Positions 24,733-30,657 of a stretch of 64,000 nucleotides of DNA are shown piece by piece. The stretch is taken from the NCBI GenBank assembly GCA_020161575.1, contig JAIUNR010000003.1:1-64000 (forward strand). The letters run 5' to 3'. Origin of the DNA: Pseudomonadota bacterium (GTDB taxonomy: Bacteria; Pseudomonadota; Alphaproteobacteria; Rhizobiales; Beijerinckiaceae). Position numbers and translations under genes: made by a program. Positions within the stretch are counted from its first letter, which is position 1; each line of letters starts with the position of its first letter. The notes beneath the pieces are model-generated. The model ran no database searches. It saw nothing but the letters and a program-made list of their open reading frames with translations, and was not told the origin of the DNA.

Positions 24733-24924
24733 ATGAAGCCGAAGGATGAAAATGAGCCGGATCGCGAGGTGGCCACGCTCGATCCGAACCTCGACGCCAT
24801 GATCGGCGCGAAGCTGAGAACTTACTTCGATACGCTCGCGAGCGAGCCCGTGCCCGACCGGATTATCGAACTTCTCACCAAGCTGGATGCCAAAGAGCGC
24901 AACAATCCTCCCGGATCGCATTGA
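24733..24924 (+). CDS. nepR: NepR, anti-sigma factor
   Basis: A 63-residue protein. The core LDAMIGAKLRTYFDTLASEPVPDRIIELL (residues about 20-48) is the NepR helix pair that binds EcfG or the sigma-like part of PhyR. The charged start (MKPKDENEPDREV) is disordered. The ATG at 24733 follows GGAAAGAG. Its TGA overlaps the ecfG ATG by one base (TGATG), so the anti-sigma and sigma factor are made in fixed ratio. Confidence 0.93.
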   Translation: MKPKDENEPDREVATLDPNLDAMIGAKLRTYFDTLASEPVPDRIIELLTKLDAKERNNPPGSH

Positions 24925-25436
24925 TGACCAGTCCTAGCCCTGATTTCACCCGCGCTCTCATGGGCGCGGCCCCTTCGTTGCGCGCTTTCGCCATTTCGCT
25001 TTCGGGCAATGTCGACCGGGCGGACGATCTCGTTCAGGATACGCTGATGCGCGCCTGGGCGAGTTTCGCGAGCTTCCAGGAAGGGACAAACCTCAACGCC
25101 TGGCTTTTCACCATCCTGCGCAACCTCTTCAACTCCGAATACAGAAAGCTGAAGCGCGAGGTCGAGGATGCGGATGGCGAATACGCCGCCACCCTCGCCG
25201 CGCCGGCTGGGCAGGAAAGTCATGTCGCGCTAGATGAAATGCGTTCGGCGCTGGCCAAGCTCCCGGATGACCAGCGCGAAGCAGTGCTGCTGGTAGGGGC
25301 TTCCGGCTTCTCTTACGAGGAAGCGGCCGAAATCTGTGATTGCGCGGTGGGGACAATCAAGAGCCGGGTCAATCGCGCCCGCGCGCGCCTCGCCGATCTG
25401 TTGTTCGAAGCCGGCGCGGTTGACGCAACCTCCTGA
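24924..25436 (+). CDS. ecfG: EcfG, general stress ECF sigma factor
   Basis: A 170-residue ECF sigma factor. Region 2 spans about residues 15-80 (ADDLVQDTLMRAW and NLNAWLFTILRNLF), region 4 about 105-155 (LPDDQREAVLLVGASGFSYEEAAEI, then CAVGTIKSRVNRARARL). It recognises GGAAC/CGTT promoters, of which the surrounding region is full. Translationally coupled to nepR. Confidence 0.96.
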   Translation: MTSPSPDFTRALMGAAPSLRAFAISLSGNVDRADDLVQDTLMRAWASFASFQEGTNLNAWLFTILRNLFNSEYRKLKREVEDADGEYAATLAAPAGQESHVALDEMRSALAKLPDDQREAVLLVGASGFSYEEAAEICDCAVGTIKSRVNRARARLADLLFEAGAVDATS

Positions 25437-25454
25437 ATTTTCAGCGCCGGACCG

Positions 25455-25479
25455 GGAACTCATCCTCGGCACCTGCGTT
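25455..25479 (+). promoter_or_regulatory. EcfG-type promoter of the DUF883 gene
   Basis: GGAAC (25455-25459), 16 bases, CGTT (25476-25479): exact, 33 bases before the ATG. Confidence 0.88.
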
Positions 25480-25512
25480 GAAGCTATGTAAGTTCAACGG
25501 AGGTTTCATACC

Positions 25513-25839
25513 ATGACAATCACCACTGCCCATCGCCTCAAATCCGTCAATGAGGAAGCCGCGGTCGTCCAGGCTGGCGAAAAAATGGTGTCTGATACCA
25601 GCGCCAAGGCGCGCGAACTGACCGACAGCGCGGTTCGCGAGATCACCGACATGATGGCCTCGATGAAGGCCCGTCTGAAGGACCTTGGTGTCGACACCGA
25701 TCAGATGCTCGAAACCGCCAAGGACAGCGCCTCAAGCGTCGAGAAACGCATCGCAGAGGAGGTTGTCGAGCGCCCGCTGCGCAGCCTCGCGATCGCAGCC
25801 GGTATCGGGCTTGCGCTCGGCTTCCTTACCCGGAAATAA
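25513..25839 (+). CDS. DUF883 family membrane-anchored protein (ElaB/YqjD-like)
   Basis: A 108-residue protein: a long charged helix (residues about 10-82, many Ala, Glu, Lys) ending in PLRSLAIAAGIGLALGFLTRK, the C-terminal membrane anchor typical of ElaB/YqjD. E. coli relatives attach ribosomes to the membrane in stationary phase. GGAGG precedes the ATG. It starts a two-gene unit under an exact EcfG promoter directly after ecfG. Confidence 0.87.
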   Translation: MTITTAHRLKSVNEEAAVVQAGEKMVSDTSAKARELTDSAVREITDMMASMKARLKDLGVDTDQMLETAKDSASSVEKRIAEEVVERPLRSLAIAAGIGLALGFLTRK

Positions 25840-25843
25840 GCCG

Positions 25844-26254
25844 ATGCTTGCCTCAATTGCCACGATGGCCGGGCTTGAAATAAGGGATGCCGCGAAACGC
25901 GGCATCCGTTTCGCGTTGCTCCTGTTCGCTGCAAGTGTCTTTGCTTTCGGCGGCCTCTTTTATGCGTTGGGCGCAGTTCGAAGCGAATTGCTCCTTCACA
26001 TGAGCGCGGGCGCGGCCGACCTTGCGATTGGGGGAGCGCTCTTCTTGTGCGCGGCATTGATAACAGCCCTCGCCTTCTATCTTCGGGCGCGCAAGCCCGC
26101 CAACACACGCTTGAAAACGGCCGCCACGCTTGTTGCCGTACCAGTCGCGGCGCAAGTTGCTAGGATTGCGCTGCCCGGTCTCGTCAAAGCCGTTCCCGCC
26201 GTCGTCATTGCCGGCTTTCTTGCCGGGCGGTTCATGTCGGCGCCCAAGGACTGA
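25844..26254 (+). CDS. Small membrane protein, phage holin-like (DUF1469-type)
   Basis: A 136-residue protein with two long hydrophobic segments (about residues 22-50 and 58-80) and a weaker third near the C-terminus (VPAVVIAGFLAGRFM). The arrangement resembles the DUF1469/holin-superfamily proteins that commonly follow DUF883 genes. It starts four bases after the DUF883 stop, so the two are one transcript. Function is unknown; the pairing suggests a shared membrane role under stress. Confidence 0.75.
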   Translation: MLASIATMAGLEIRDAAKRGIRFALLLFAASVFAFGGLFYALGAVRSELLLHMSAGAADLAIGGALFLCAALITALAFYLRARKPANTRLKTAATLVAVPVAAQVARIALPGLVKAVPAVVIAGFLAGRFMSAPKD

Positions 26255-26295
26255 CGACCGGCCGCGCTCCATGACTTTTTCACGTGCTTTTTATA

Positions 26296-26326
26296 AGCCC
26301 GGGCCCGTCAATGGCTCGGGCTTTTC
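26296..26326 (+). terminator. Terminator after the DUF883 unit
   Basis: Stem AGCCCGGGCC / GGCTCGGGCT (one mismatch), seven-base loop, then TTTT. Confidence 0.85.
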
Positions 26327-26373
26327 GTTATTCGCGTGTCCGTTCAAGAAAAGACCGCGCCTGTGCGGGGCAT

Positions 26374-26404
26374 AAAAAAACCTCCGGAGCTTTCGCTCCG
26401 GAGG
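26374..26404 (-). terminator. Terminator after the minus-strand PRC-barrel gene
   Basis: Perfect ten-base stem CCTCCGGAGC / GCTCCGGAGG with a TTTC loop; on the minus strand it is followed by seven T residues. Confidence 0.9.
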
Positions 26405-26430
26405 TCTTGGTAAAAGGTGATCCCGCGCCG

Positions 26431-26784
26431 TTAGTGGTGGGGCGCATAATACTCGGTAGCCTTGCGAGAGATGCTCGCGTCATTGGAGATCAGCTCCGAC
26501 ATGTCATGCGCAGGCGCGCGTTCGAGAATGTCGCGCGAGACGCTGACGACATATCCGCTCTTGTTTTCATCGTAGTTGAGCATGCTCCAGGGCATGGGAT
26601 GGTACTTCTGCCCGATGCCGAGAAAACCGCCAAACCCAAGGACGGCGAACAGGATGTTGTTGGACTTCTTGTCGAGGATCACATCCTCCACATGCCCGAT
26701 ATGCTCACCTGAAAGGTTGTAAACGTCGGTGCCCGCAACCTTGGATGCTGCAATGGCATGATTATTCCTGATAGCGTTTGTCAT
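26431..26784 (-). CDS. PRC-barrel domain protein
   Basis: A 117-residue soluble protein. The PRC-barrel (about residues 12-85) shows ASKVAGTDVYNLSGEHIG, then VEDVILDKKSNNILFAVLGF and GGFLGIGQKYHPMPWSML. PRC-barrels bind RNA or protein partners (RimM, photosynthetic reaction centre H). No signal peptide, so cytoplasmic. The ATG at 26784 has AGGAGGG upstream. An EcfG-like promoter lies 33 bases upstream, back to back with that of the exported PRC protein. Confidence 0.88.
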   Translation of the reverse strand: MTNAIRNNHAIAASKVAGTDVYNLSGEHIGHVEDVILDKKSNNILFAVLGFGGFLGIGQKYHPMPWSMLNYDENKSGYVVSVSRDILERAPAHDMSELISNDASISRKATEYYAPHH

Positions 26785-26817
26785 GATTACCCTCCTGTAT
26801 GAGTTGGATATCAAAAC

Positions 26818-26842
26818 AACTATTATCTCAAACATAAGTTCC
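26818..26842 (-). promoter_or_regulatory. EcfG-type promoter of the cytoplasmic PRC gene
   Basis: On the minus strand GGAAC (26838-26842), 16 bases, AGTT (26818-26821; one mismatch to CGTT). Confidence 0.72.
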
Positions 26843-26855
26843 TAAAATTTTTTCT

Positions 26856-26880
26856 GGAACAACTCTCTACCTGCCGCGTT
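26856..26880 (+). promoter_or_regulatory. EcfG-type promoter of the exported PRC gene
   Basis: GGAAC (26856-26860), 16 bases, CGTT (26877-26880): exact. Only 13 bases separate its -35 box from that of the divergent PRC gene. Confidence 0.88.
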
Positions 26881-26954
26881 TTAAAGGCAGTCTGTTAGCA
26901 CGCTTAATTCTGCATCAGACATGATCTACAAACAGAATTATGAAAGGATAAGCC

Positions 26955-27464
26955 ATGAAAAATTCGCTGATTGCTACCACTTCTCTTGTTGCTCTCATCG
27001 CGTTCCCGGCTTTTGCCCAGCAAACCAAGTCTTATCCAAATATGACCGAGGTTGTGCCCGTTTCCTCCCCGACACCTTCGGCCGCAACGCAGAACCTGCC
27101 CAGCGGCCCGGACATGCTGGCCAACAAGATCCAGGGACTGGCCGTTTACGCGCCCAAGGAAGGTTCGACTTCGGCGATGAGCAGTGTCGCCCCCTCAAAA
27201 GTCGTTTCGAATGCCGAGATCAAGTCGATCCGCGATGTGTCGCATTCGGTGGGAGAGATCAATGATCTCGTCATCGGCGCGGACGGCATGGTCAAGCACG
27301 CCGTCATCGATGTCGGCGGGTTCCTCGGAATTGGTGAGCGCCCCGTGGCGTTGCCTTGGTCGGAAGTGAACTTGATCCGCACCGCGGATGGCGAAGCGAT
27401 CGCTGTCGTGCGCAAGAGCAAGGCTGACCTCGAAAAATTGACCGAATACAAGCCGGCCAAGTAA
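26955..27464 (+). CDS. Exported PRC-barrel domain protein
   Basis: A 169-residue protein with signal peptide (residues 1-21, ending AFPAFAQ), a Ser/Pro-rich linker, and a C-terminal PRC-barrel from about residue 88 (SIRDVSHSVGEINDLVIGAD, then HAVIDVGGFLGIGERPVALPW). A periplasmic PRC-barrel is less usual than a cytoplasmic one. AAGGATAAGCC precedes the ATG. It diverges from a second PRC gene; the pair share the GGFLGIG core but differ in location, suggesting duplication then relocation. Confidence 0.87.
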   Translation: MKNSLIATTSLVALIAFPAFAQQTKSYPNMTEVVPVSSPTPSAATQNLPSGPDMLANKIQGLAVYAPKEGSTSAMSSVAPSKVVSNAEIKSIRDVSHSVGEINDLVIGADGMVKHAVIDVGGFLGIGERPVALPWSEVNLIRTADGEAIAVVRKSKADLEKLTEYKPAK

Positions 27465-27505
27465 ATCCGGCATAGTCAATTCCCTGGAATAAGCTTGATC
27501 TTGAA

Positions 27506-27535
27506 ACCCGCGCCTTTGCCGGCGCGGGTTTTTCG
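27506..27535 (+). terminator. Terminator after the exported PRC gene
   Basis: Perfect stem AACCCGCGCC / GGCGCGGGTT, six-base loop, then a T run. Confidence 0.9.
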
Positions 27536-27582
27536 TGTGCCCGTGGCAAAGCCACAAAGCGTAACCATCAACAACTGCGGCA

Positions 27583-27607
27583 TAAAAAAAGGCGGCTTGC
27601 GCCGCCT
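27583..27607 (-). terminator. Terminator after csbD
   Basis: Stem AGGCGGC / GCCGCCT with TTGC loop; seven T residues follow on the minus strand. Confidence 0.88.
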
Positions 27608-27629
27608 TTCCAATATTCTGTGAGAATGA

Positions 27630-27821
27630 TCACGCCTTGTCGATGAGGTTTTTGATCTTCTCTTTCGCATCGCCAAGCGCCTGCTGGCCCTTGCCCTTGC
27701 TTTCCTGAACGAGTCCCTCAACCTCAAGACCCGGCTTGTCAAGGACACGGCCGGCAACCTGTTTCACGTTCCCAGCGGCCTCATTGGCAAGGCCTTTGAT
27801 TTTGTCGGTGGTCGAACCCAT
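27630..27821 (-). CDS. CsbD family stress protein
   Basis: A 63-residue hydrophilic protein with the CsbD pattern: DKIKGLANEAAGNVKQVAG at the start, then a second amphipathic repeat with QESKGKGQQALGDAKEKIK. Family members are abundant under general stress in many bacteria but have no known activity. GGAGAATCCG precedes the ATG at 27821; longer frames cross the promoter. An exact EcfG promoter lies 80 bases upstream. Confidence 0.92.
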   Translation of the reverse strand: MGSTTDKIKGLANEAAGNVKQVAGRVLDKPGLEVEGLVQESKGKGQQALGDAKEKIKNLIDKA

Positions 27822-27901
27822 CGGATTCTCCTTCCCTGATGTTGAAATGGTGATCTCGCCGCGTCTGCGGCGGCCTTCGCCATGGCGAATGGCACGAAGA
27901 C

Positions 27902-27926
27902 AACGTAAAAATCTCATATTGGTTCC
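27902..27926 (-). promoter_or_regulatory. EcfG-type promoter of csbD-like gene
   Basis: On the minus strand GGAAC (27922-27926), 16 bases, CGTT (27902-27905): exact. Confidence 0.88.
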
Positions 27927-27969
27927 GATGAAAAAATATATCTCGATAAAAAAATGGGACCATTCAAAA

Positions 27970-27994
27970 GGAACAAACTCATTCACCGCAAGTT
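27970..27994 (+). promoter_or_regulatory. EcfG-type promoter of the 91-residue gene
   Basis: GGAAC (27970-27974), 16 bases, AGTT (27991-27994; one mismatch). It diverges from the csbD promoter, 43 bases away; the next ATG is 104 bases downstream. Confidence 0.7.
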
Positions 27995-28098
27995 GTTGGG
28001 GAGCGCGAGGCAACTTGCGCGGCCAATTTTAGATACGCTCCGGCAAACTATACGGTTAAACACCCGCGGAATGTCGGATCAACAGAAGGATACAGACA

Positions 28099-28374
28099 AT
28101 GATCGAGGCACTTACACTGAATGTGTCGGATGTCATTGAAAGTCCGACGACGCATTTCGACATGCCGGCCGACGTGGTCAATTACCCCGGCTTCACCGAC
28201 GAGGAAAAGAAGCAAGTCCTCGATGCATGGGAGGAAGACGCCCGTCGTCTCTCCGTGGCAACAGAGGAAGGCATGGGCGGTGGCGAACCCTCGCGCCTGG
28301 CGGAGGTGGCCGAGGCCAAGGTTGAGCTCGGCATCGAGGACGAGCCTCGCACCGCGCCCACGAAGGCCGGCTGA
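28099..28374 (+). CDS. Conserved hypothetical 91-residue protein
   Basis: An acidic soluble protein. It holds TTHFDMPADVVNYPGFTDEE followed by KKQVLDAWEEDARRLSVATEEGM, and ends in a Pro/Ala tail. I recall closely similar unnamed proteins near stress genes in Hyphomicrobiales, but no function. AAGGA stands eight bases before the ATG. The EcfG-like promoter upstream makes it a stress gene. Confidence 0.8.
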   Translation: MIEALTLNVSDVIESPTTHFDMPADVVNYPGFTDEEKKQVLDAWEEDARRLSVATEEGMGGGEPSRLAEVAEAKVELGIEDEPRTAPTKAG

Positions 28375-28385
28375 GCCAGGACTTG

Positions 28386-28410
28386 GGAACCAATCCCTGA
28401 ACCATGCGTT
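28386..28410 (+). promoter_or_regulatory. EcfG-type promoter of the DUF1328 gene
   Basis: GGAAC (28386-28390), 16 bases, CGTT (28407-28410): exact, 79 bases before the ATG. Confidence 0.87.
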
Positions 28411-28489
28411 TACATGCAGAACTTGACGGCTTCTCGCATCACTCTCGCCGGACAGGACGCTAAGCAAATCGAACGGAAAGGAATGGAAC

Positions 28490-28663
28490 ATGGGTAATCT
28501 TTTGCATTGGGCACTGGTTTTTCTGATCGTCGCCATCGTGGCTGCGATCTTCGGGTTCGGCGGGGTCGCCGGCACCGCCATGGGCGGCGCGCAAATGCTC
28601 TTCTGGGCTGCGATCATTCTGTTCGTCGTGTCCGCGCTGGTTGGAATTGTCCGGCGCGCATAG
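28490..28663 (+). CDS. DUF1328 (YtjA-like) small membrane protein
   Basis: A 57-residue protein of two membrane segments (about residues 5-25 and 33-53) with the family pattern [14 protein letters not shown] between them and an Arg-Arg end. AAAGGAATGGAAC precedes the ATG. Function of the YtjA family is unknown. It is monocistronic: exact EcfG promoter in front and a strong terminator behind. Confidence 0.9.
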   Translation: MGNLLHWALVFLIVAIVAAIFGFGGVAGTAMGGAQMLFWAAIILFVVSALVGIVRRA

Positions 28664-28684
28664 TTTGAACATCCCGCAGACAGG

Positions 28685-28712
28685 AATGGCGCCGAAAGGC
28701 GCCATTCTTTTA
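28685..28712 (+). terminator. Terminator after the DUF1328 gene
   Basis: Perfect stem AATGGCGCC / GGCGCCATT with GAAA loop, then CTTTTATTTT. Confidence 0.92.
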
Positions 28713-28747
28713 TTTTGCATATATTTCAATTATTTAATGAGTTTTTT

Positions 28748-28772
28748 GGAACCTGAGGCGCCGCGCAGCGTT
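28748..28772 (+). promoter_or_regulatory. EcfG-type promoter of the second 57-residue membrane protein gene
   Basis: GGAAC (28748-28752), 16 bases, CGTT (28769-28772): exact, 43 bases before the ATG. Confidence 0.87.
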
Positions 28773-28815
28773 AACAATTGCGAAAGTTATTGATCCGCTT
28801 GCAAAGGAAAACGCC

Positions 28816-28989
28816 ATGCGCCGCCCTGCCCTCATTATCGGATCGCTTTTGGGAGCGATCGTCTTTTCCCTCTTTACGATCGTGATGCAGTTCGAGACAC
28901 CGGATCAGATGATCTACATGGGTGTGATCTCTGCTCTTTTCGGCGGACTTGCCATGTACGATTTCGATGACGAATTGGGCGAGAGCTGA
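28816..28989 (+). CDS. 57-residue membrane protein of unknown function
   Basis: A short gene with AAAGGAAAACGCC before its ATG. Two hydrophobic segments (about residues 5-24 and 34-48) are joined by an acidic loop (QFETPDQ), and the tail is strongly acidic (YDFDDELGES). I recognise no family. It is framed by an exact EcfG promoter and a hairpin terminator, so it is a real single-gene unit of the stress regulon. Confidence 0.82.
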   Translation: MRRPALIIGSLLGAIVFSLFTIVMQFETPDQMIYMGVISALFGGLAMYDFDDELGES

Positions 28990-29005
28990 TTTCGAAAAAA
29001 CAATC

Positions 29006-29035
29006 AAGGCGCCCTCAAACGGGCGCCTTCTCTAT
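29006..29035 (+). terminator. Terminator, stem-loop between convergent genes
   Basis: Perfect nine-base stem AAGGCGCCC / GGGCGCCTT with six-base loop; the T tract is weak (CTCTATT). It lies between the 57-residue gene and the opposing Crp gene. Confidence 0.75.
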
Positions 29036-29050
29036 TCGAGCCCCCTGCAA

Positions 29051-29803
29051 TCAATCGCTGTCTCGCGGATAGACGCCTCGAAGCACATCGTCGAAATGGC
29101 GACGAACGAGCAGGTTGCAATCGCAGGAGAGGCGCTCAAGCGCCGCCCTATTCCCAACAATCAGCCGGCTCCGCCGCGCCTCGACGACCTTGTCGGCCTT
29201 CAGGCGCTGAATGACCCGGCTCACGTAAGAACGACCGACTCCGAGCAGCCCGGCAAGCTGCTCCTGGGTAAGCGCGATTTCACTTTCGCCTGTGCGATCG
29301 ATTGCCGAAAGCAGCCATTTGGCGGTTCGCTCCTCGATCGAATGCGTGGCGTTGCAGGCCGTCTGTTGAAAGATCTGGGCGACAAGGCAATCAGCATAGC
29401 GCGAGAAGAGGTACTTTATCGAGGCTGATTGCTCCTTGGCCTTCTGAAGCGAGGACAGGGGCATCCGGTAAAAGGTGCCTGAAAACTGCACGATTGCCCG
29501 TGCATAGGCCGGCACCTTCCCCTGGCTGATGATCCCGCCGATAGCGCCCTCCCTGCCGACAAGCGCAGTCTCGACACTCCGCCCATCCGCGAGAACCACA
29601 CGGTACGAAACCATCGCGTGATCGCAGGGAAAATAGACATGGCCGACATTGTCGCCGGGCTCGTAAAGAACATCGCCTGTCGTGCCGCGGAACGGCTCCA
29701 GGAGTGGTTCCACGTAGGAGAAATCCGCCGAGTTGAGCACGCGGAGGAGATTATTGCCGATCGAGCGGCTGGGAGGGACAGTTCCCTGGACGGCCTTCTG
29801 CAT
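29051..29803 (-). CDS. Crp/Fnr family regulator
   Basis: A 250-residue regulator with a sensor beta-roll (EPFRGTTGDVLYEPGDNVGH and following) and a C-terminal winged helix (ALTQEQLAGLLGVGRSYVSR). The N-terminal cysteine cluster of Fnr is absent; two cysteines near the C-terminus (SCDCN) are not in the usual place. The start at 29803 gives a normal family length; a longer frame would run over the upstream EcfG-like promoter. It diverges from the heme oxygenase-phytochrome pair and might link stress to that pair, but no binding site is visible. Confidence 0.83.
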   Translation of the reverse strand: MQKAVQGTVPPSRSIGNNLLRVLNSADFSYVEPLLEPFRGTTGDVLYEPGDNVGHVYFPCDHAMVSYRVVLADGRSVETALVGREGAIGGIISQGKVPAYARAIVQFSGTFYRMPLSSLQKAKEQSASIKYLFSRYADCLVAQIFQQTACNATHSIEERTAKWLLSAIDRTGESEIALTQEQLAGLLGVGRSYVSRVIQRLKADKVVEARRSRLIVGNRAALERLSCDCNLLVRRHFDDVLRGVYPRDSD

Positions 29804-29855
29804 GTGAATAATTCCCAAGTTCAGGACCCTAACGGGTGATGGTTCTCTCCTTGGA

Positions 29856-29880
29856 AACGCCATAAAGCGGGATTTGTTCA
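29856..29880 (-). promoter_or_regulatory. EcfG-like promoter of the Crp gene
   Basis: On the minus strand TGAAC (29876-29880; one mismatch), 16 bases, CGTT (29856-29859), 52 bases before the ATG at 29803. Weaker than the others. Confidence 0.55.
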
Positions 29881-30057
29881 CTTGTGAGCAGACGGGCCAT
29901 GCGGATCTGTGTACGAGTAAACACAAGGATCGCTTTTTGGGGTCCCTCTCGGCGGTCTATGGCCGCAGCGCGAAATAGGTGCTCTATTGCGCTCGGGAAT
30001 TCTGCGGCGTGCAGGGGCTTGGCGCTGAAACCAGAGAATGTCGCAGGAGAGGGTTCC

Positions 30058-30657
30058 ATGTCCGAATCAATAGTCCGGGGCGGTGCCAGCGCAGCCTCCC
30101 GGAGAGACGTCTTGCGCCGCGCCACGGCGGAGCTTCACGCAGAACTCGACCGCCTAGCGATGGGTTTCGATCTTCGTCGCGAGGATCATTATGCGACGAT
30201 GCTTGCCCAACATGGCGCCGCCCTTTTTCAACTCGAAGCGGAACTCGACGCGAACGGCGCGGAACATATCCTGCCCGATTGGCCGCAGCGGCGGCGTTCT
30301 GATGCGCTTGCGCGCGATCTTGCCGCCTTTGATTTGAAGGCGCCACGCATGGCGCCGGTGACAGGCGTCATGTCACGCTCATGGCTTTACGGGACCCTCT
30401 ACGTACTCGAAGGCTCCCGTCTTGGCGCCGAAATGCTAAGACGAATTGTTGAGTCGAGTCCTTCACAGAAGGTGCGTGAAAATTGTCGCTACTTTTCCCA
30501 TGGAGCCGGACACCCTTTCTGGAGAAGCTTTGTCTCCGGGCTCGAAACAGCGGAATTTCTAGACATGCAAGACGCCGAAAACGGCGCGCGTGAGGCGTTC
30601 GCGCGCTTCCTCCATGCATGCCGCCACGAAAACACTCTCCTGGAAAACGTCTCATGA
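30058..30657 (+). CDS. bphO: Biliverdin-forming heme oxygenase
   Basis: A 199-residue heme oxygenase. It opens heme to biliverdin, the chromophore of the phytochrome encoded next. The proximal heme ligand is likely His27 (RRATAELHAELDRL), and the distal helix glycine-type segment corresponds to MSRSWLYGTLYVLEGSRLG. AGGAGAGG precedes the ATG. Its TGA overlaps the phytochrome ATG by four bases (ATGA), so both are made together. Confidence 0.9.
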   Translation: MSESIVRGGASAASRRDVLRRATAELHAELDRLAMGFDLRREDHYATMLAQHGAALFQLEAELDANGAEHILPDWPQRRRSDALARDLAAFDLKAPRMAPVTGVMSRSWLYGTLYVLEGSRLGAEMLRRIVESSPSQKVRENCRYFSHGAGHPFWRSFVSGLETAEFLDMQDAENGAREAFARFLHACRHENTLLENVS

